In this document: piece by piece, positions 60,501 to 64,000 of the stretch
How the letters are laid out: the number at the start of each line of letters is the position of its first letter
Numbering within the stretch: position 1 is the first letter of the stretch
NCBI GenBank assembly: GCA_038373885.1
Contig: JAWZYV010011619.1
Location: 1,922,001 to 1,986,000, forward strand
Direction: 5' to 3'
From: Cheiracanthium punctorium
Lineage: Eukaryota; Arthropoda; Arachnida; Araneae; Cheiracanthiidae
Length of the DNA stretch: 64,000 nt
The notes under the pieces: model-generated
Told to the model about the DNA's origin: nothing
What the model saw: the letters and a program-made list of their open reading frames with translations, nothing else
The model's database searches: none
Made by a program: the position numbers and the translations under genes

Positions 60501-60837
60501 AAATTACCTACTAGTTTTCCTTGATTTAACAATTTACCTTTAAATAAAGAAATACTGTTTTTTATGAATAATATATTAAGAATTCAAATATTTCCTTAAA
60601 ATGAGTTATAAAATTAAAAATACTGTTATGTGCTTGTTTAAAATTTGGTCTGAAGATTCGTTCCCTTCTTATTTTTATATCAGTACTTTGAAACTACCAC
60701 TTTTTTAAAACTGAATTTAAAAGCTCTCTACTAATAAATATCTTAGAAATAATGTTCCCACTTTGAAAAAAGGGAAAACTTTACTTCAAATTACACATTC
60801 ACTAATACACTAATTTCTATTGTTTACTTATACATTA

Positions 60838-61416
60838 TACAGGGCGCCCTAAAAGAGGGTAATTCGTTTTATCCATTAGGCAAAAGTGGAAATGTAAATT
60901 GAAAAAAAAATTCAAAGTAATATGAAAAAAATACTACATTATAAAAAAAAATCTTCTGGTTAAAGTGACATTTTTTGTATACCACCCCCATGCAAAACAA
61001 TTCCCTGTTAGTAAAATGTTCCCGGTATACGAATGAGGTGATGTACAAAATTTAAGATTTACACCCTATAATGAATTTTTTTATCAGACACATGAAGCTA
61101 AATATCAGCTGATTTAAACCGCATTTCAATAACTGTCGAAAACGAAGAAACACATCATGTGACGTTTCAGATGTCGTAAGAAAAGAAGAAAGAAACTAAT
61201 TTTTTTGCACACTAGTATTAAACGTTTACATTCGATTTCATGCATAGTTTTAGAAAATCTTTGTTTAAAGATATATCTCAGACCTGTTTGATTAAAAGCT
61301 GAAATTTTGAGCATCACCTCATTAGTCTATGGGATGCATTTTATTAAATCCGAATTTTTTGTTCGGAGGTCGTATACAAATTACTATTTGAAAATTAACT
61401 AGAGAATTTTTTATAT

Positions 61417-61456
<40 letters not shown>

Positions 61457-61560
61457 CTATTATAGTTTGTACAGTTAAAAAAATGTTTACATTGACCATT
61501 TCTCCCTAATAAGTAAATGATTAAAGCATGGACCATTTTTTTCGGACACCATGTATATAT
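60838..61560. mobile_element. Decayed MITE at end of unit B
   Basis: CAGGGCGCCCTAAAAGAGGG after TA at left and TTTCGGACACCATG before TA at right are weak mirrors. An internal pair, AATGAGGTGATGTACAA (about 61032) and GCATCACCTCATTAGTC (about 61311), supports an inverted structure. Unit A holds the left part (58168-58576, CAGGTGCCCAAAAAGATG), cut at the duplication junction. A (TA)n run sits inside at 61416-61456. Confidence 0.55.
61416..61456. repeat. (AT)n microsatellite
   Basis: About 19 AT units. Confidence 0.95.
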
Positions 61561-62480
61561 CTTATATCTACTTGTATACATTCCTAGGAATGTATATTTA
61601 ATCTAGTTTCAATTCAATCGAAATAGTTCTAAATGAATTTTATTTTGTTTATAACAGTGTCTCAGATAGCTTTGAAAAACAGTTTTGATGTTTTTTATAT
61701 ATTATTTAGATATCAAATTTACGTGTAACTTTTGGTAATTTATGCATTAATGGTACATGAATCAAGTGTTTTACTATCACATAGGGTTTTTCTGGTCTAT
61801 TGTTCCTATTACTGTCTTTTATTTACCAGATCTACCGAAATGCTTGAACTTCCTTAATAGCATTTACATGTGTACTACATGTAAATAAATTATACATGTG
61901 TAAATTTCAATTTTTATTGCAGTTGTACATTTCGTAACCTAAGAGGTCCAAAAAACTTTTATTTTTTAAAAAAAGATATTCTATTTAAAAATGTATTTTT
62001 ATGATTGCCTGCATGCTAGTACTTTTATGATTGCTAGATATGCTAGAAAAAATTCACTTTTAGGTAGCAACAAATGGTATATCAAACATTTATCTATAAA
62101 TTATATATATTTCGAAAATTATAAAAATTGTGATTTCGGAAAAAGATGTCTATTTTGGCCCAAATTTACTATTTTAAATTCCCGAAAAAATTTTCCCAAT
62201 TCAAAAATAAATAAATTCATTTATAAATAAATAAAATTAAAAAATTACACGATTATTAACCATCCCAAGAGACAACTTTTCCGCACTTAAATGATATGGA
62301 TTCGATAATTCTCAAAAATTGATTTCGAAAAAAAAATGTCTGCTTTGGCCCAAATTGCCAATTTTAAAGGCGCCAGCACTACTTGAAGATGTTGCCAATT
62401 TTACAGGATTATTAAATAACACAAGGGACAACTTTTTCACACTAGACTCCCATCGATTTCGAAAATTGGTGTAAACGTAC
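61561..62480. other. AT-rich intergenic sequence
   Basis: A ~170-bp block is loosely repeated (GGCCCAAATTTACTATTTTAAA at about 62158 and TTGGCCCAAATTGCCAATTTTAAA at about 62346, each preceded by GATTTCG(G/A)AAAA and TGTCT). No gene supported. Confidence 0.45.
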
Positions 62481-62486
62481 ATTCTC

Positions 62487-62700
62487 GGCCCGCTTTACTA
62501 AAGATAATAGATGTCCGAAGTGCGAAGGTCCTGGGTTTTCGCCTATCACGCTGCTATTGATAAAATTGTCTGCAGTTTTGGTCCGGTTTCTCCAGGTAAA
62601 CGTGCACTCGCTTTACAACTCCTTAAAAAGTCTACAGCCCAAGGCACCTTTCTACCTAGACAGATGCGTCTTGTGTAGGCTTGGCATAATACAAAAATCA
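62487..62700 (+). mobile_element. SINE (family A), diverged copy 5
   Basis: GAAGTGCGAAGGTCCTGGGTTTTCGCC, interrupted relative to the family, then TTTTGGTCCGGTTTCTCCAG and AAGTCTACAGCCCAAGGCACC keep the family order. Highly diverged; boundaries approximate. Confidence 0.5.
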
Positions 62701-62866
62701 CGCCCAAACTTCTACAAAATCGTCAATTCAAAAAATCTTATGGCCAATTTCTCCCAAGGACAGATCAAAGGGAGAGATCCCCTATCCCCGAGAGAAGTAG
62801 ATTTTCACTGGATAAGCCCTGGGCTTTCTCATATTGATGGCATGTTGCATGCAATTATGCATTGAT

Positions 62867-63370
62867 ATCGAAGCTTTGCATCTCCACCTGATTTTTCTTT
62901 TAAATCTACCGTTGATCTCTCCAACAGACAACCTGGTCCATCTCTCCCTATTGTCTGGGTGAGAAGTACAGTCCACTTTGATTACTACATAAGAAATAAA
63001 GATGATGCACAAGGAAATCTATCTGTTTGGCCTAACACCTACACTAGAATAACACCTACAATAAATCCAAATACAACTTCCCTTTTGGAACTGATAGACT
63101 GGTCAGATAATGTATATGAACCTCCAATTTCTTGTAAACTCAAAATATTTGAAATAAGAAAGTTTGTTGAAGAGCCAATGAAAGTTCCAAAGTCGCCATT
63201 TTATGGACAATCCATAGAGACATGTGTTAAACAAGCAACAGAGACTTCTCCCAAAGTTTATAAGCACGAAAAACGAGAAAATATTTATTAGAGGCCAGGA
63301 AGCCAGCAGAAGAATGATGCGTAGGAATGAATCGAAGCAAGATTTGATGAATATTGTAGACTGAAGCTTT
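62867..63370 (+). pseudogene. Fragment of a repeated unknown protein family, frameshifted
   Basis: An open frame of about 140 codons (62870-63289, no ATG near its start) ends at a stop, and the homologous reading continues in another phase to about 63362. C-terminal features are GQSIETCVKQATE, KVY-HEKRENIY and, after the phase change, RGQEASRRMM and ESKQDL. This resembles the end of ORFs seen in many copies in arthropod genomes (pattern GQ-x-(I/V)E-x-CVK-x-(V/A)TE ... E-x-RD/E-x-(I)RGQ-x-(A)SR), but I cannot name the family securely. Missing N-terminus, stop and frameshift indicate a dead copy. I cannot tell whether the parent is a host gene or a transposon protein. Confidence 0.5.
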
Positions 63371-64000
63371 TTATATTTTTTTCAATGTGCTTCCAATGTT
63401 TGATAACAGAGACAAAACGTACATAAAATTGTTTAAGTCCATTAAACCATTTTTGTGCAAATTTTGTTGGAGTTTATATTAAATTATTCCCTTTTTTGGA
63501 AATTTCGAGATGAATTATAATCAAACACAAATTTACCAAGGTAATTATTTATTAATAAGAAAAAATCTTTTAGGGTGATACATATCGAAAGGCATATTTT
63601 TGGATACCCTCATTTACAAAATTCACGAATTTTTGTTTCTGCACCCTAAATTGACACGCCTTATTACTATTCTGTGACTATCACGTTTCCATTTTAGGTA
63701 ATTTAGAAGACTACATGCTCCCCGAGATTGTATCATTAAAGCTAGATAGATTACATACAAAAAACACAAAACCTTAAATAGTACAATTATACCCATATGA
63801 AAATATTATTTGACTTATTAACAGCAGCAATGATTATTAGCTGAAAACATTATGTTTCTGAGACGCTAATTCTGGCATTCCGTACATAACCTCTCTCTGT
63901 GTCAGTCTGAAACAGTAGTCTTTATGGAGAAGTGGATTAACGAATATTAAACTGGCCCATCTCTCCCGGAATTACTCAAATAATAAACAAAGCTAGAAAG
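63371..64000. other. AT-rich intergenic sequence
   Basis: No gene or repeat end identified up to the window edge. Confidence 0.5.

Larger units (their letters stand above)
58577..61250 (+). repeat. Tandem duplication, unit B
   Basis: Second copy of unit A. The junction lies near 58577: sequence before it (TTTGCAAGTGTTAAACATTT) is the end of unit A, which corresponds to TTTGCACACTAGTATTAAAC near 61207 at the end of unit B. After the duplication it received two SINEs (58798-59352). The empty site of the first is visible in unit A (GCTAACAGGAAATTG at about 54838). Confidence 0.8.

Overview
This is a gene-poor, strongly AT-rich stretch of animal nuclear DNA. I find no convincing host protein-coding gene, rRNA or functional tRNA gene: the longest open frame is about 140 codons and lies inside a repeat, and there is no long exon with splice signals that I can defend. 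The content (tRNA-derived SINEs with Pol III A/B boxes, TA/TTAA/8-bp-duplication MITEs, Helitrons, an LTR element, a pogo/Tigger relic, TA microsatellites) fits an arthropod, possibly a chelicerate such as a spider. That assignment is inference from repeat style, not from a marker gene.

Layout. 0-9 kb: a small palindromic MITE (13-159); a very large inverted repeat with ~1.3-1.4 kb arms (1477-2772 and 3072-4473) around a 300-bp loop; directly beside it a degenerate ~120-bp tandem array (4340-5090) in which about eight units carry a motif resembling the insect CTCF core site; then MITE relics, a possible coding relic (about 6150-6790) and a SINE (8662-8886). 9.8-23.9 kb: several copies of a TA-flanked family starting CAGGGTG (M1), one carrying a nested 276-bp TTAA-flanked piggyBac-type MITE, and a Tigger transposase relic split by two SINEs that used the same target. 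24.4-31.5 kb: a complete LTR retrotransposon structure (two 481-bp LTRs, ~2% different) without visible gag/pol, whose interior is filled by a Helitron, itself split near its 5' terminus by a second Helitron, which in turn carries a 165-bp hAT MITE. 31.6-47.8 kb: more MITEs (pogo-like 159 bp, hAT 165-167 bp, palindromic hAT 208 bp, a second 276-bp piggyBac-type copy with an empty-site comparison in this window), a SINE, and a ~160-bp tandem repeat. 48.9-54.2 kb: long AT-rich sequence with little I can identify.

54.6-61.5 kb: the most interesting part. A ~3-4 kb tandem duplication whose flanks have diverged to roughly 70% identity, while a ~470-bp core in each copy (57364-57837 and 60032-60500) is still about 95% identical. 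The core has no conserved reading frame. It is GC-richer than its surroundings and dense in GATA, forkhead, homeodomain and E-box-like words, including a perfect 14-bp palindrome containing CACGTG. This is what a duplicated, selectively maintained cis-regulatory element (or a recent gene-conversion tract) looks like. The window ends with a broken fragment of a repeated protein family (62867-63370).
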